NCBI GenBank assembly: GCA_012845835.1
Contig: JABAKD010000012.1
Span: 11,478,213 to 11,542,212 of the forward strand
Source of the DNA: Undaria pinnatifida
Taxonomy: Eukaryota; Sar; Phaeophyceae; Laminariales; Alariaceae
Reading direction: 5' to 3'
DNA length: 64,000 nucleotides
Shown: piece after piece, positions 24,615-38,549 of the stretch
Layout of the letters: each line of letters begins with the position of its first letter
Position numbering within the stretch: position 1 is the stretch's first letter
Notes under the pieces: generated by a model
Database searches by the model: none
What the model was told of the DNA's origin: nothing
What the model saw: only the letters and a program-made list of their open reading frames with translations
Program-made: the position numbers and the translations under genes

Positions 24615-24850
24615 GTGATATCGAAGATTTTTGTCGAAATTCATATTTGCAACCTGTGTGTAGTACTCCGATCGCGCGTAATACCGGGTGTGTATCCTCA
24701 GTAACGATATAGGTCGGCGACTCCGCTTAGAACTACGGTGTAGCTTGTACCTGGCTCAACAGGGTGATGATGTTGATCAATCTGTGCGCGTAAACTACGT
24801 ATGAAACCCGTGTTTGAGGGGGACAAAATCTGACAACTGTGGAATGCCCC
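24615..24850 (-). repeat. LIR family copy (arm)
   Basis: In reverse it carries ctccgatcgcgcgtaatacc, a cggcgactccgcttagaact block, aacccgtgtttgaggggg and ctgtggaatgcccc, in the same order as the other arms. Confidence 0.8.
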
Positions 24851-24999
24851 AGTTTAGACTATTGCACCACTATTTTATGCCCTGGTGCATGTTAAAAACA
24901 CGAACAATCACCACGTCCAACGTAGACCGACCGCGAACTCGATGTCAACTGCAATGAATGGTCAGATTTGTAATCAACAACTACGCCGGTGTATCAACT

Positions 25000-25970
25000 G
25001 GAAATATTCTGTAACGCGGGTATGATGCGAATTTTGCTGCGTATGCTTGCACGAAATTTCTTGCTCTGAACAATAACAAAATGTCAATTGCGCGTATCAT
25101 AAATAATATGCGCACACACCTACACTGGCTCTATCTATAGTCTACAAAAGGACGCCTTTTCAACACGTTCATCCACATTTTGAGCTGCTGTAAGGAAGAA
25201 CCGATATAAAAACTTATTTCCAGGTAAAACCAATTCTTGTGGCAAGCGCGTTGCCCATATATATACATATATATATTTGCTTCATTCATATACCACGTAT
25301 TTAGTTCGGAAAGTATGCATACATACTGGCGGCTTTTACCCAACCGCAAACAAAAATATTATTGTGCTACCGCACCAAGGATAGAATTCTCATATGGCAC
25401 AAACTCCACACGAGGTTCGCCGCGTATCTGCACTTTTTAGTGTGTAGAGCGTCCCGTTTCGGTGCTCGTCCTATACAATGTCGAGATTATTTTACTCGCT
25501 CATACAAAGAGTTTTGCTATTGGGTTGACCAGGAGAACGACCACTTTTTCGGTAGTTTCCTGTCTGTCGACAACATTCCCCGGCGGTACTTTCGTCTCTT
25601 CTTCTTGCGTGTGTGTCCCACACACACCGCATGGAATTTCCGGAGAGTTTCCAATGAGGCCATTCGTGTGTGCTAACCAACCTCTGCTCCACGACGGGAA
25701 TTTGGGGACAAGAGGCCGCGGCCATACTCCCTACCCCACCTTGGGCACTCACCACCGCTCACTGCCTTCAAAGGCACCCATTTGCACCCTTCGCCACACC
25801 GATCAACTTCATCATCAGGCAACCTGCGCTTTCATCTTCACTAGTGCTCCCAGCATCATTGCGGATTTTCCAGGTGTGTATTTCTTTTTGTATTTATGTC
25901 TAGTTTAGGGTAATTGTGATGAGTGTTCGCCAAGATATAGTCTATACTATACTAAACATGTCATACACAG
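25000..25970. other. No recognisable gene
   Basis: A frame of 148 codons (25462-25908) shows no domain and no convincing splice pattern. Confidence 0.35.
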
Positions 25971-26065
25971 GTATCACACACAGCTTGCGAAATACGACTT
26001 TCGACGCAGTCTTCGAGCTCCCAGGGCAGTAGTGGCGTAGTTAATTTTCTCTGATATAATATTAA

Positions 26066-26282
26066 GATTTTGTCCCCCTCAGAAACGGGTTTTATAGTTT
26101 CCGCGCTCAGACTGCCTAACATCACCCTGTTGACCCTGATAGCTACACTGTAGTTGCAAGGGGAATGGCCGACCTAGATCCTTAGTGAGGACACACAACC
26201 CGTAATACGCGCGATCGGAGTATCACACACAGCTTGCAAATATGGGTTTCGACAGAATATTCGATCTCACAGCTGGAGTGTA
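26066..26282 (+). repeat. LIR family copy (arm)
   Basis: It contains ttttgtccccctcagaaacg, gttttatagtttccgcgc, gtagttgcaagggg, then gcgcgatcggagtatcac and gatctcacagctggagtg. It is nearly identical to the arms at 51038 and 51974. Confidence 0.85.
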
Positions 26283-27435
26283 TTTTAATTTTCATAGACT
26301 AATATAACAATACTCGTATCATACGGGATTAATACCAATATTATTGCCGCGTATACACGGCTAAATTTCATATTATTAAGATATACTCCGGAGTACCTGG
26401 TATACAAGTTGGTTCAGCAAGGATGTGAAGATACACATCGTAATGTATCTCCAGCTATCCTTATGCCGCGCCATCGGAATATTATCGGCAGGTAGGTCAG
26501 TCTTTCAGGTCACTCAGGACTTTGCGCTCAACGTCACAAGTTTCCAGTTGCGTACGATCGCCTTGCCATTGTTTTCCTTGCAAGCGGGGCTGTGTCTTGT
26601 AGTTGAGACGTCGTGCTCATCTGTCATGGTCTCCTCAAGGTCTTTGGGAGGGCTAGTAACTCGCATAGATGAGGAGTATAGTCTAGCGTTCGGTCGCTCT
26701 TACGCGTGACGTTGCGCATCATTGTTCGGTACTTGCTTGGGCGATGTAGGGCGTAGTAGGTGCCGGTAGCGTTGCAACGGAATGATTCACGCGCTGCTGA
26801 ACGTTGGTCGGCAGCTCCCATCCGTGCTCATGTGTTGCGCACTCTGTGAGGTATGACAGCACTAACGAGATTGGTCCTATTCGTGTCAGCCCATATATAT
26901 GGTCGTTCGCACGTTTATGTAGGACACTTACAACGTACGAGTATGTGGTATCCATAGTAGCCTTGCATAGGCAATACAACTTTGCGGGCTGCTTTTAATC
27001 GTGGAGGTTCGTTCAAAACCACCAGATGTCTGGCGTGTACGAGGTGTTCATGTAGCTAGGGTGCTGGCGGCATCTCGAGTGATCCACGTGGCAAAATCGT
27101 AGAGTATACAGCATCGATCGGTGCATTGCGCCCGCCAACCCCCGAACGGGCTAGACAAACCTCAAAAGCACACGTTGGCGTACGTTTGTCAACAGTTTGT
27201 CGCTGTACGCATTTGTTGTTGCTGTCGCACCAGGGCGGCGCAGTCGATCTCTTATCTCCCAGCACCGGCATCATCTACCGATAAACACGGTTCATATATC
27301 GCAGAGTTGAAGATTTTGTCATGATTGCCCATTCCTTCGGTCAAGCTTTCCGTGGCGTTCCACGCGTCCACCGCTTATGGTTTCCGCCGTACCACTTTGT
27401 CGATGAAATCGTTAAGTTGAAACTAACCTAGAACC

Positions 27436-27466
27436 CTGACCCTAACCCTAACGCTACTCCTAACCA
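27436..27466. repeat. Short interstitial telomere-like stretch
   Basis: The stretch reads ccctgaccctaaccctaac, a CCCTAA-type sequence within otherwise unique DNA. Confidence 0.7.
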
Positions 27467-27663
27467 AGTCAAAGCCAAGCAGGCATTTAAGGGATGCGCT
27501 CCTGTCGTCTCGTACACAGCGTGCCTCAACCAAATTTCCGAATACGTGGTAACCTCTACTGCTGCGTTTATCCCGCGACCTACCATTTCTTCCCTGACAG
27601 GTAGGCGCGCTTCTATCGCGACACCGCGGCCTTCGACCCGGGGCAAAAAACTTCAGCGGAGAT

Positions 27664-28232
27664 GAAGAATGCCGATGCTTATCGGTCGGGTCTGAGTGCC
27701 GCTGTTGGCCCGGCCACCTCGTCACGCGGGTTTAATGACGACGTGGAGAGCCTCGCTCCCTTTTCTAGGAGCGGTCGCGGTGCCATTGCGGCCTCCGTGA
27801 TTCCTGAAGCGAGGGCGAGCGTTGACGAGCTGGATGCGGACCCGGGGGCGGACGACGTGCAGACACATATGTCGGTGTTTACCTTCCTCAAAATTGTGAG
27901 TCCTTAGGCGGAGAATTTATTTGACACCAAGTACAGCAGAGCCTAAACATGCTTCGTATAGACCAGACGAAGTACTTCCTATACATTTGTGCAGGGTTTA
28001 TGGTTTTAAGCATGCACCAGGTATTGTTCGGTCGTCAGGCGAAGACCTATCCGGATCGTCGACGAGCTGGATGCGGACACGGGGGATTACGACGTCCTCA
28101 CAAATACACACTTCGATGTTTGCCTTCAAAAAAATGTATCGGCTCCGCAGATCTAGATGGAAGTGTACACTGTACCGGCCTTCGGAAACCTCATCGAAAG
28201 CGGTGGTCTTGAATACAATCTCTTGGCTGTGA
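27664..28232 (+). CDS. Candidate 5' exons, unrecognised, with an internal duplication
   Basis: From the ATG at 27664 a frame of about 78 codons (rich in Ala, Ser, Asp) runs to a good splice donor (gtgagt at 27896). It contains VDELDADPGADDV. A diverged duplicate of that segment (VDELDADTGDYDV) is encoded at about 28056-28095. A hydrophobic stretch (FLYICAGFMVLSMHQVL) lies between, at about 27972-28022. These could be the N-terminal exons of the ferric-reductase-like gene downstream, or a separate small gene. I cannot join them by phase with confidence. Confidence 0.3.
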
Positions 28233-28719
28233 AAGGACGTCACACGACTAACGTTGCGATACGCAGGGGCCTGCGGTAATTTTATGTGTAGGCGTTGATG
28301 CCCCCGCCCTCAAATTCAGTCAAGCTCGATGTCCCACCGCCCATCTCTCTCCTTACGTTTGGGTAAACGTTACATTTTTGAAGCTCGAGAAAATTAGATT
28401 CCATGTCTCGTCAAAATCGGGCAGTGAGTGGATCGAACGGCTACATTTATAACGTATGCAGTCCGAACGTCGCCGAAAACTGACGCAGGTTTTTAGGAAT
28501 CGCCTGTTTGTACTTTAAGTTTCCCAGGCGCTCCGCGCCAACAACATTTTCGAGGGACTCACGGGTGTGACTTGCATTATGCTCAGCATATCAGCTGCTC
28601 AAGTTCTTATTATTCGTCGACTATAAAGTAACGTTCTTATGGGACTCTTTCTTTCTTTTGAGAGGGTCCGTAGTGTAGCGTTTTCTTATGGCAGGAAAAC
28701 AGGTAGTGTACTCCCTCTC

Positions 28720-29025
28720 TTACTGCTTGCACTATAACTACTACTGCCACTTAAAGTACTACGACTACTTCTACTTCTACTAGTAGTACTATTAATACCC
28801 CACCACTACTGCTGCTGCTACTTCTACTACTACTACTACTACTACTACTGCTGCTGCTACTTCTACTACTACACTAGACCATACTACTAATAATACTACT
28901 ACTGCTGCTGCTACTACGGTCACCACTATACTACTACTACTACCAGTACTACTACCACTACTACTACTACTACTACTACTGGCACTACTACTACTGCTGC
29001 TACCAGTATAGTCTACATATACTAC
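28720..29025. repeat. CTA/CTG triplet microsatellite
   Basis: About 300 bp of ctactactactgctgctg-type repeat with interruptions. The long minus-strand Ser/Val-rich frame over it is an artefact of the repeat. Confidence 0.95.
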
Positions 29026-30016
29026 GAACTGTGCCTGCGATGTTGCAAAGACCGATATTTGTGGACCAGACACGAGCTCAGCCAAGGTACTGTGTTCGTT
29101 CGCACCGCCCTCAATCGTTTAATTTCAGCCTTGCTTGGACGACGTCTGCTCCGCCCTTCCGTCCGCCGTCCCGCCGACACTACATCGCTTTCTATGTTCA
29201 CGTGAAAGCCCTTGACGTGGTACCTACTTGCCCCTGCCCACAACTATTATACGTATTACGGAGTAAATTTGAAGCGATTTTTCACGGAAGCTTGCGGCGG
29301 TGGCAATGAGCAGGTAACAAAATTTCTCCGAGGCCGACGACAGTGGAAACTTACTGATGGCCCAAACCTTCTCTCTGTCTGGTTGCTCTGAAATCTCGAG
29401 CCTACACAGCAGAGCGTATACGACATGGTGCCGACATTCTGATAAGAAACCGACATACTCGTTCTATAGGCTGGATTTAGTTTGAGGAACGGGGATACAG
29501 TGTGTCCCACACTACCGACAACTATGTGTTGTGTATTACAACTACCGAAAAATGGATACGCTACGTTTCTTGTGGGACGCTAGCCAGAGGGCCGTATAGG
29601 GCGTGCAGCGGCCCAAATACCATTCGTACGCGGGGACAGGCACGGTTTCGTCTCCTCGTACCGTACCCGACTTCGATTGTCTGTCTGCGCGTGAGATACT
29701 GTACCTAGGTCAGTCCATTACTACGGCAACATGTATGTACATTGTCTTGCTAAACCGAGGGTGCCAGATGGACATCCAGGAAATTCAACACACTTATCAT
29801 TTACGTTGTTCTTTCTTCCACCGTAAGAATGCTCTCTCAACCCTCCTCTACCTACCTTTACCGCGGCCAGCTGATTGTGGCCACACGCTTGGCTTAACAC
29901 AACTGAGCGCTAATGAGACGGTCCATCATTATCATCATCCTAAGTAATCATTACACACGTAAACATACCTTTATCCGGGTGCCTTACATGATAGCTTTTT
30001 TTGAAAACCATGGAAC

Positions 30017-30135
30017 TAATCCTAAGCTAATCCTAACCCTAACCCACACGAAATACTACTAAAGTCGGATTCCCCCCTGACGACATCACCGCGATAAAAT
30101 GGTTGAAAATGTCCAAAAATGTGTATCACTGCTCT
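30017..30135 (-). repeat. TEL family copy, reverse orientation
   Basis: cctaaccctaaccc at the left is followed by a ctgacgacatcaccgcg and attttcaacc-type core (read in reverse) and ends tgtgtatcactg. Like the copy at 36187 it ends, in element orientation, with ttagttccat. Confidence 0.7.
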
Positions 30136-30853
30136 GGCCTGGGTACTCCGGTAACCCTTGGACCCGGACCAACACAGCCTTTATATGACACTCTGTATAG
30201 TAGGATTGGGGCGTAAAACTATCTGGGTAGCGTGGTTTGGCCAAACCATTCTTGTCTCTGGCCGAACCGCTCAACGGAGGAACTCCCCAATACCGACGGC
30301 ATACCATCCATTGCTCTACAATCGGACCATTCGGCCATATATATGCCGAGGCCGTGATGGGGAGTTATTTGCGCGGGCAGCACTTCCGTTTCTATCAAAA
30401 ACAGCATGGCCGTTGTTACACTACGGCCTAGACGTGCACCATGGGTGGTTGTCACTGGAGAAGGTGTACGGTTAGGTGCAGCACGCCATGGGTGGTCGTC
30501 CCTGAAGAAGGCGTACAGGTGCAGTACTTCACCCCTAAAAATGTCGTGGAGAGGAAAGCGAAAGTGAAACCTGACGAGCAAATTCGGTGGTCTAGGAAAT
30601 ACACAAAAAACATGATTTCAAAGCAAAAATGAAACTCTGATGATTTCGGGGTAAGAGGCCCCGTCTTTCACAGAGGAAACAAAAAAAAATTGGCCAAAAA
30701 AACGCTAGTCCTATCGAATAGGAAACATATTACATGGATGGGTGAGATATGGGCTCCTGTCCCCAACTACGAAGCATTCTAATAGATGCGCCAGATCCCC
30801 TTACCGCAGCCCCTCCTCCCCTTCAATGCACATGTGTGAATCAAAATCCGCAG

Positions 30854-33800
30854 GTGACGGCAATCGCAGGGCTGTACATGTGCACCAACCCGTGGTTCTA
30901 TTTCTACGACGCCGACAAAGGAGAGATCTGCCCCTACACGTGAGTCGACAGTAGTCTCGTAGAGGAAAATGGCATGCTCGCCGTGCTTGCGATTGTTTTG
31001 GGGTGTCATGTCTGCACCTCAGCAAACTGAGTGGGTGGCGTTGAGATCTAGTGGGTGCTGTGGAACCATGGAACCCACATGGTGTTTTTCAAGACGCAGC
31101 GCTGACGCGTTAGTCTTTGGGGGGAGCACCGATTAATTCAACGCGAGGGTGGTTGTACCCCGGGAGCAGCCGGAGTTCGTGGAGACACTCTACCAATAAA
31201 ACCTTCCCACAGAAAAAGTGAAAGGTGTAAAGCCGTCCACCCGAATTTCTGCGTGGCATTCGCCGAGGATGAAAAACCAATGCCGATTTTGTCGAAAATC
31301 TAAGGTTTAGTAAGTCCCACGGGAAGCGTCAGTTCGACGTTTACCAGTGACATGATTAAACTGACAGCTGTGGCGCTGCAGTTCACATTAATGTAGAACA
31401 CTCAAACGTCCCTGAAAACTGGCCTGAAAAAAAAATATCTCAGATTCTTCATTTACTTTAAGTCCGGTAGTGCTGCAGGTCACTTCCCTCGCTCAGTGAT
31501 TTCCCACCATTAATTTGCCAGGGTGATCTGCGCAACAACCCCCTTGGAGCTGGTCCTCTTGACGGGGTCACGCATATCTGCGGGAGTGCTGTACGCGAGC
31601 CTGACGATATCCATCTTCTCGAAGTGCTACGCGACGCGCTCGTACCTTCACCACTCTTGGATCGGCGCTGTGCTCGACTTTGAGCCAACTCATGACATCC
31701 ACACATGTGAGTATCGAGCAAAGACCGTCCTCAATGTTGTAGCAGGTACTCGTATGGCTAAGATGGGAGTGGCACACTTGAGAGTCCACACAAACCTCAT
31801 TTGACAGAGCCCTTGATTATGCGGAAACGCTCCCCAGTGTGTCGTTGATCCGGCGTTTTTCCCGGTTTTTTTTTTTTTAGTCAGCTTTAAAACAACCCAT
31901 GGAGCATTGTGTATATATAGTCTATGTCGGGATCTTTACAATGCTTTCGACATCGGGATCTTTACAATGATTTTCGACATCGGCGGTTGGGCCATCCTCA
32001 AGTATAGAGCCTCATGACAGTTCAGCGCTACGAACTCGTAAGGCAGTGACAATTCCATGACGGGACCAGTGCAGTGGTTTATTGTATTAATATCGCATTA
32101 ATGACATTCATCAACACTCTTTTTACTGCGCTCCGGCAGCCTTCAAAGCAACCTACTTTGAAATTGGAGCCAACTCGTTGAACCGACGCATTGGCCATAA
32201 TGTCAAGGACTTCACCCTGACTCGCCTCTTCTTGTGCTGTCGCTTGCGTTCTGGACAGACTTCGGATATCTTTCCCTGGTCGCTGCCCTGGAGCACGCCA
32301 TCCTTCACTGCGCCCGGTTCACCGTTGCGGGCGACTCCTATCTCATCTACGGGACGGATACTGGTCGATCTGGCTTGGTCGGGGTTCTTCTTATGTTCCC
32401 CATCGTGTTGCCCATGAAGTACGAGTTCATAAGGACCAAGGTGTGCCCCCCCGGTTATGTTGCCAGTGGAAGTTGTAGATTATTTGGGCTAAGGCGCTCG
32501 AAGTACGGCGAAACACCACCTAAAATGTTTCGGTGTCCGCTGAGGTAGAGCGCAACCCGCCTCTTTTTATCCTCATTCCGCACAGAATCTGTTGCTCTCT
32601 TGGACCGCTAGTAACGACGACTAGCACATTATCACCCCCGTCGCCGCGACCCATGTAATTTTGCCTGTTGAATTCGTCTGTTAGTGCGTCCTGTTCGAAG
32701 GAGATGCACAAAATTCTTGGTACCAACATGTTGATGTAAATATATTTCAGCTTTGTGAATTTTAAGAAGCTGCGAAGTCAAGACATTTCCGTCATGACAT
32801 GTTCTCGCCGAGAAGTTTCGATCTCCTCATTGGCGCTTTTGACTTCTCAAAATAGTTCTGAGGCAACAGCTCTCACCACTAACCTGTCACCATGCGCAAC
32901 GTGTTTCTGTCGTGGCCGGAAAAACGCAGATGACCTTCGAGAACAGGAAGTTGATGCATTTGCTGTTCCTGCCTTTGATAATAGCGTTATGCTTCCACAG
33001 CGTCCAATTCCGCTACGTGGGGACCATCCTCATCGTGTGGTACATCCTTGACCGCCTCTACTTCACCACCAAACAGTAAGTGCAGAGGAAGCCGAACGAA
33101 GACAGCCTAGTGATGAATGTATGCCCGACCGTATGCAAGCGTCGCGGATCGAAGACCCCAACCTATCGCGCTTGAGCAGTATACAGCGGGCGGAAGGTTT
33201 CGTGTGTACGTAGTCGCGAAACTATTGGGGTCGACGTCGCAGGTTCGAACCTCGAAAGGGGTCTTTAATACCACTAGTAGTTGACAGGGCGATTATTGTA
33301 AACGGGAAAAATTAGTTGAAATGTTGTAAGAGCAAGCTGGGATGATTCTTCAGTCCGCAAACAACGTGCCTCCTATGTAGGTGTCCTCTAACCCAGCAAA
33401 AGTTGAGCCCCCGAGACATAGCTAGCCAACGTACGCACAGATGTTAACCTTAGTCGCGTCGAAGCTATTGGAATGCCGCACACCGTCAGAGTGCATGATC
33501 TGATATCCCTCACCACATACCATCGAGGACCCCAACGGTGCACCTGACTTGAGCTCCCACCCCGACTTGTGCTTTCGCTATGCACCCTCCCCCCCCCCAT
33601 GCCTTTCTTTGCACGTGCTCTTTTAATGTCCGTAGGACATTCCTGATCACCCACCCAGTCTTCGAAGCGGTCGGACGAGGAACGATGGTGACTCTGGATT
33701 TGCCCCTGTAAGCACTCAGTTTTGCTTGAAACCGGGCCCTTCGTTCATGTGCTGCCGGTTTTACTGATCGATTCGAATGTGTTCAAGATTGATGTTGTCG

Positions 33801-36800
33801 CCGTCCTTAACTCGAAGCATTGCATTTACAATCTACTATATGCCCCCCCCCCGCCCCGCCACCACCCAGGCCTGCATGGCGGAAGGAGACCCCTCTATAC
33901 TACCGTGCCAAACGCCTAAACGTTGCCTCAAAAAAACAAACTCTGTGCCCAATACAGCCATAACGTCTCCCCGAGGTTTCAAACCGTGAATCGCACCACC
34001 CTATGAACCCTGGTACTAGCTCGTACCAATGGGAGTCGCCGACCTATGCCCTTCACGGCGGGTCCACACTCCACAACACGCGCGATCGGAGTGTCACGCG
34101 CTGCTTGCAAACATGAGTTTCAACACAACCCCCGACCTCACGACTGCATATTGTGAATTTTCCATGTCCCAACAACAATCTGTCGCACCACCTTTGTATT
34201 GGCTTCACTCCTCCCCGAAAGCAATTCCAAGCTTTGCTGAACTTGCTCTTTTCCGCTGATAACACTGCTTCGTGGGACCAATGGTATCAGGGGTTACTCC
34301 TTCAAGGCTGGGTCTTACATATACGTCAACTCACCCACGATCGCCCGAAGCGAATGGCACCCGTTCTCCATCATACAAGTGCCAGGAAAGGCGAACAGGG
34401 CGGCCTTCTATGTTGAAGCGGTGAGTGGCAAGAGCTAACGCGTTCAACGTTGTGAGAGTCACCAGGCAGTAATCTTGGTACGTTGAATAGCTGCCGCAAT
34501 ATACAAGGCTGTTGGTTGCTTGGGTGCATGATGCCTACTCACAACTCAATCAAAGATTTCGGAATGTGATCTGCTCTGCTTTAATTCGAATTTCCACCTG
34601 TCCGGAAAAATTATGTTCGAAATTTCGGCTAGGGAGAGGAACTGTGGTCTGGTCTTGTGGAGGTCGCACATGCACCTTTTGTGAGCAGAAAATATACAAC
34701 GTGACTAGCGCTGTACAAAATAGGTTAATGCCCTGTTAGGACAGTGAATTCCCAATATTGATCCTCTCTTGTTTGACCTTAGTGTTTGTTCCTTTATCGA
34801 CGACCCAAGTCGCCAGGAGTGGCCTCCCTACCTCGTAGCCTTTGGTCAACATATTAGTTCGTCCCTCGTGCGAACCTGCACTACAAAACCTGTTTTTATA
34901 CCTTCCATGCGTAACGAATGTGGACCCTTCTGTTTGTTCGATTTACACCACCCCCAGGTAGGAGACTGGACTCAAGACCTGTTCCACCTCGGCCTGGAAC
35001 AGCCTCGCCTTCCGCTTTGGATCACCGCGGCGCAACCCAGCATCATGGAGAAGTCGATCTACTACGACAACAGTAAGGGCATGCCGTACACCACACGACT
35101 CCTGTATTGCCAAAATGTTGCCCTCGTGCTTCATGCAAATATCTTGCGTGACGTACAACGTAACTATCGCGAACACCTCAAGGGGTACTCTCAATTAGTA
35201 AGGTATAAGAGGAAAGGTGTGTTCTACGAGGCGGGGTGAGAGTGTCCACGCCTTAGATCGGAAGTTTAAAGGAAAAAAACAGGGCCTTTAACTCCTGACA
35301 CGGTAGTTGTGCGGGCACAACTCTTCGCTCTAGCGACGATGCCGTCGATTCGTAACGCCACCGCTCGACCACGCCCGAGGTAGCTACTATGGTTTCGACC
35401 TCAATGGAGAGTTTCGAAATCAACGGCGCGTTGGCATTTGCAACATTCCCTTCCTGCCCTATTCTCGGTTACGACAAAATTCCGTCCTTCATGCCACTGT
35501 TTCCAACAAAATTGATACGACGAAAAGTTCCTCGCGCCGAATGTGTCCTGGTCATGCACGTGTGTGCGGCGCATCGCCCTGACCCCGTCCTTCCCCCCTG
35601 CACGTTGCGCTCGGCGGCGTCGCGTTGTCTTCGATAATCTTCACAGTTGTGCTGGTATGCACAGGGGCCGGAATCACACCGGCCGTATCCATCATCGCGA
35701 GGTGAGATAGAGACGAACTAGGGTGGTAGACAACCGACTGACCGAGTGCCCAATGGGGGGTGCCACATCGGGGACCGTTCCACGGCTGTGGATATCGACC
35801 GGGGTATGCAGTCACGGCCTCGTCCCTCATGATGTGTACAAGCTGACGATCAATGCGCGGAGCTCGTGCAGGGCAGTACGTTATATTTCACCCCCCCCCC
35901 CCTCTCCGTGACGATGCGCCCGCCGAGGACGAAGCACGACGCTGGCTTGCTTTGTTCCACCGCCGTGTGCTGTGTCGTTTACTGCCAAAACAGGTTGTGC
36001 ATTCGTAACTGGTTGACGTGGTGGGTGTAGAACGGCACGTGTGCCTTGTCCAACTTCTACGACGTCGACTCTTCTTAGCTATTACTGTGTGCCGTGTGTT
36101 GAACTAAACGAGTGTACACGTTGTTTCATCCGAATGTTGCTGTTGTTGTTGTTGTTTCTGGGTTCGAAGAAGTGCCGCATCTGACCCCCCGTATGGCGGA
36201 TATACACATTGTTTCGTTTTTTCAACCATTTCACCCCGGTGACGTCATCAGGGGCAGTCATCGGCATGTTTTATTTCCTACGGGTTAGGGCTAGAGTTAG
36301 GGTTAGTTCCATTTATTGTGAAAAACCCACGAATGTAGGGCACCCTCGTATGACCAGTGGCCCCTATCTCCTGACTATTTTTCCGATCGGGTGATAGGTT
36401 CGCCAAGCGGAAGAACATTCACTTGCTGTGGGTGTCGAGGGACGGTGGCATGGTGGCGCTCTTCGAGAAACAGGTAAGCACGTGCAACAACACAACCGAT
36501 CTAACTCCTCCGATAGGCATTGTGTTGGTGCAACCCAGGCTCAGGGCTACGGCACAACACAGTGACGACGTATTAGGGGGTGCCTCTCCCTCATCGGCGG
36601 CACCAAGGGTCAATAAAGTGCAGGGCTTTTTGTTTGCCCAGATCTCATTGGAAATTATAATCGGTTTGATGAGTAGATAACATCGGCGCCTTGTTGCACG
36701 GATGGGTGTGGGGTGGTGCGGTTGTTGTTGAGCAGCTCCGTCAGGTAAACAGCATGGTGCACCTCACGGGGAAGCAGACCGAGGAGACCAAGGCCGCCCT

Positions 36801-38512
36801 GCAACGGTTGCTCCAGCCTACGCAAAACCATGTGAGCGCCACAGAAAGAAGAAATTCATTGAACCATTGGTCGTGTCACCCTCGACTGGATGTAGATAGC
36901 TTTGCAAACGATGAAGATTGATTGATCCCAGGCCACGATACACGGTTTGCGCGCGTTCGCAGCATATTTGCTGAGGCGATTTGCGTCAAAAGCATTTTTT
37001 TTTTTCCCAACAACAGAACTTGAACAAACTTGGGAATATACGAGCTGGACAGACAACTCCATGGGCTATCAGGAGTACACGTCCCAATGAAATCATGGCA
37101 ACACACCCTTCCAATCCAAAGTTATCGCGTGGCTCCGGGAGCCTGCCATTGCCTCAAGTGTTTTGGGAAACCTAGGGTGCACGCACTACCCTATCGTGGC
37201 TGGCGGGCACCTGAGGAGCCACGCCAGCACTTGTTGCATACCTAGGACCCTCGAGCGAAAAAGAACAACCGGCAACACGGAGCAGTTTCCCACACCCTGT
37301 ACAACATCACTCGACCCAGGCTACGGTAGGGGGGTCCCTTTTTGGGCCTTAAATTTCAGTGGCTAGGGGTCACTCGCGCGAGTAACCCCTTCGTTCTTTT
37401 GCGATCTTACGTCTTCTTCATGTTTTTTGTTGACGAAATCAATCCGCGATGCAAAGGTAATCTAAGCTGCGCCAAAACAAGTGCCTAAACCGTTTTCATC
37501 CGCGAGGTACAGAGTCACTCGTGCGAGTGGCTCAAACACACCAGTGAAAACGGGGGGACCCCCCTTACCGTGTAGCCTTTGTCACTCACGTTAACCAGAC
37601 ACCCGACCGTTTGCACGTACGACACACAGGGCGCGCGTGCGACGGCGGGCACGAACACCGCCACTCTTGACATGAGCCAGTCCGTAACGTGAGTCCTTCT
37701 TGCCCAAGATGGGAGCTATGTGGAGATTCAGAGTAGCGCTGCAGTTGGTGTCTAGGGGCGCAAGGTTTTCCCAGAGCATTGTCCTTCTCCTAAATATTCC
37801 TCGCAGACAATGTTCCAACGAGTTTTGAACTAGAGGCCAGAACAACATAAAGCGTTCGCTCTACAAGGAGTCGTAAGACGTGCAATACTAAACGCCTTGC
37901 CAGTTCGGCCTATTGGAGCGTTGGACATACACTAGCGTTCAACCCCACATTCAGACGCTTGTTGCACGGGCGAAAATAACACGTCGGTAGCTCCCTTTAA
38001 TACTAGCAACATTTACACCGTGGACGCATGCTGCACTAGAGGTACAGCCAATAGTGTCAAGGGTACGGAGCCCCAAGGAACGATACTAGAATATACAAAA
38101 GTACACCTCGATGGAGGACCCCATGACCTAGGCGCCTTTGTTACGGCCATCGGGATAGCGATCTTATTGTTCATCTGTTTGGTTCATGATTTGGCTCCTT
38201 ACCTCAAATATCTCGGTAAGTCATTTTCGTGGGGCAATACCATTTGATTTTGTGATTACCTAGGAGAGAAGACAATGCATCGGGTTAGGTTCTTCCGTTG
38301 CTTGCCAAAACCTGTTTAAGTTATTGCTTGGTAAACAGAGATCTTCAACTGAGACACCGCCTCGGAAACAAACTAGGAAACCCCCTGCCGTGTAGCGTTC
38401 GGCGCAAATCGGAGGCCTCGGAAGAACGCTAGTCGTAGCAAATGCAGACCCAAGGTACATGATAAGATATATAACATTGCAATTTTCAAGCGATGTTGGG
38501 TACATTATTATC

Positions 38513-38549
<37 letters not shown>

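Noticed and set aside
28792-29085. Long minus-strand frame rich in Ser and Val
   Set aside because: It lies almost entirely on the CTA/CTG triplet repeat; such repeats give open frames by chance.
33180-33275. Possible tRNA or SINE at ggttcgaacc
   Set aside because: The B-box-like word is palindromic by itself and no T-stem or acceptor pairing could be found around it.
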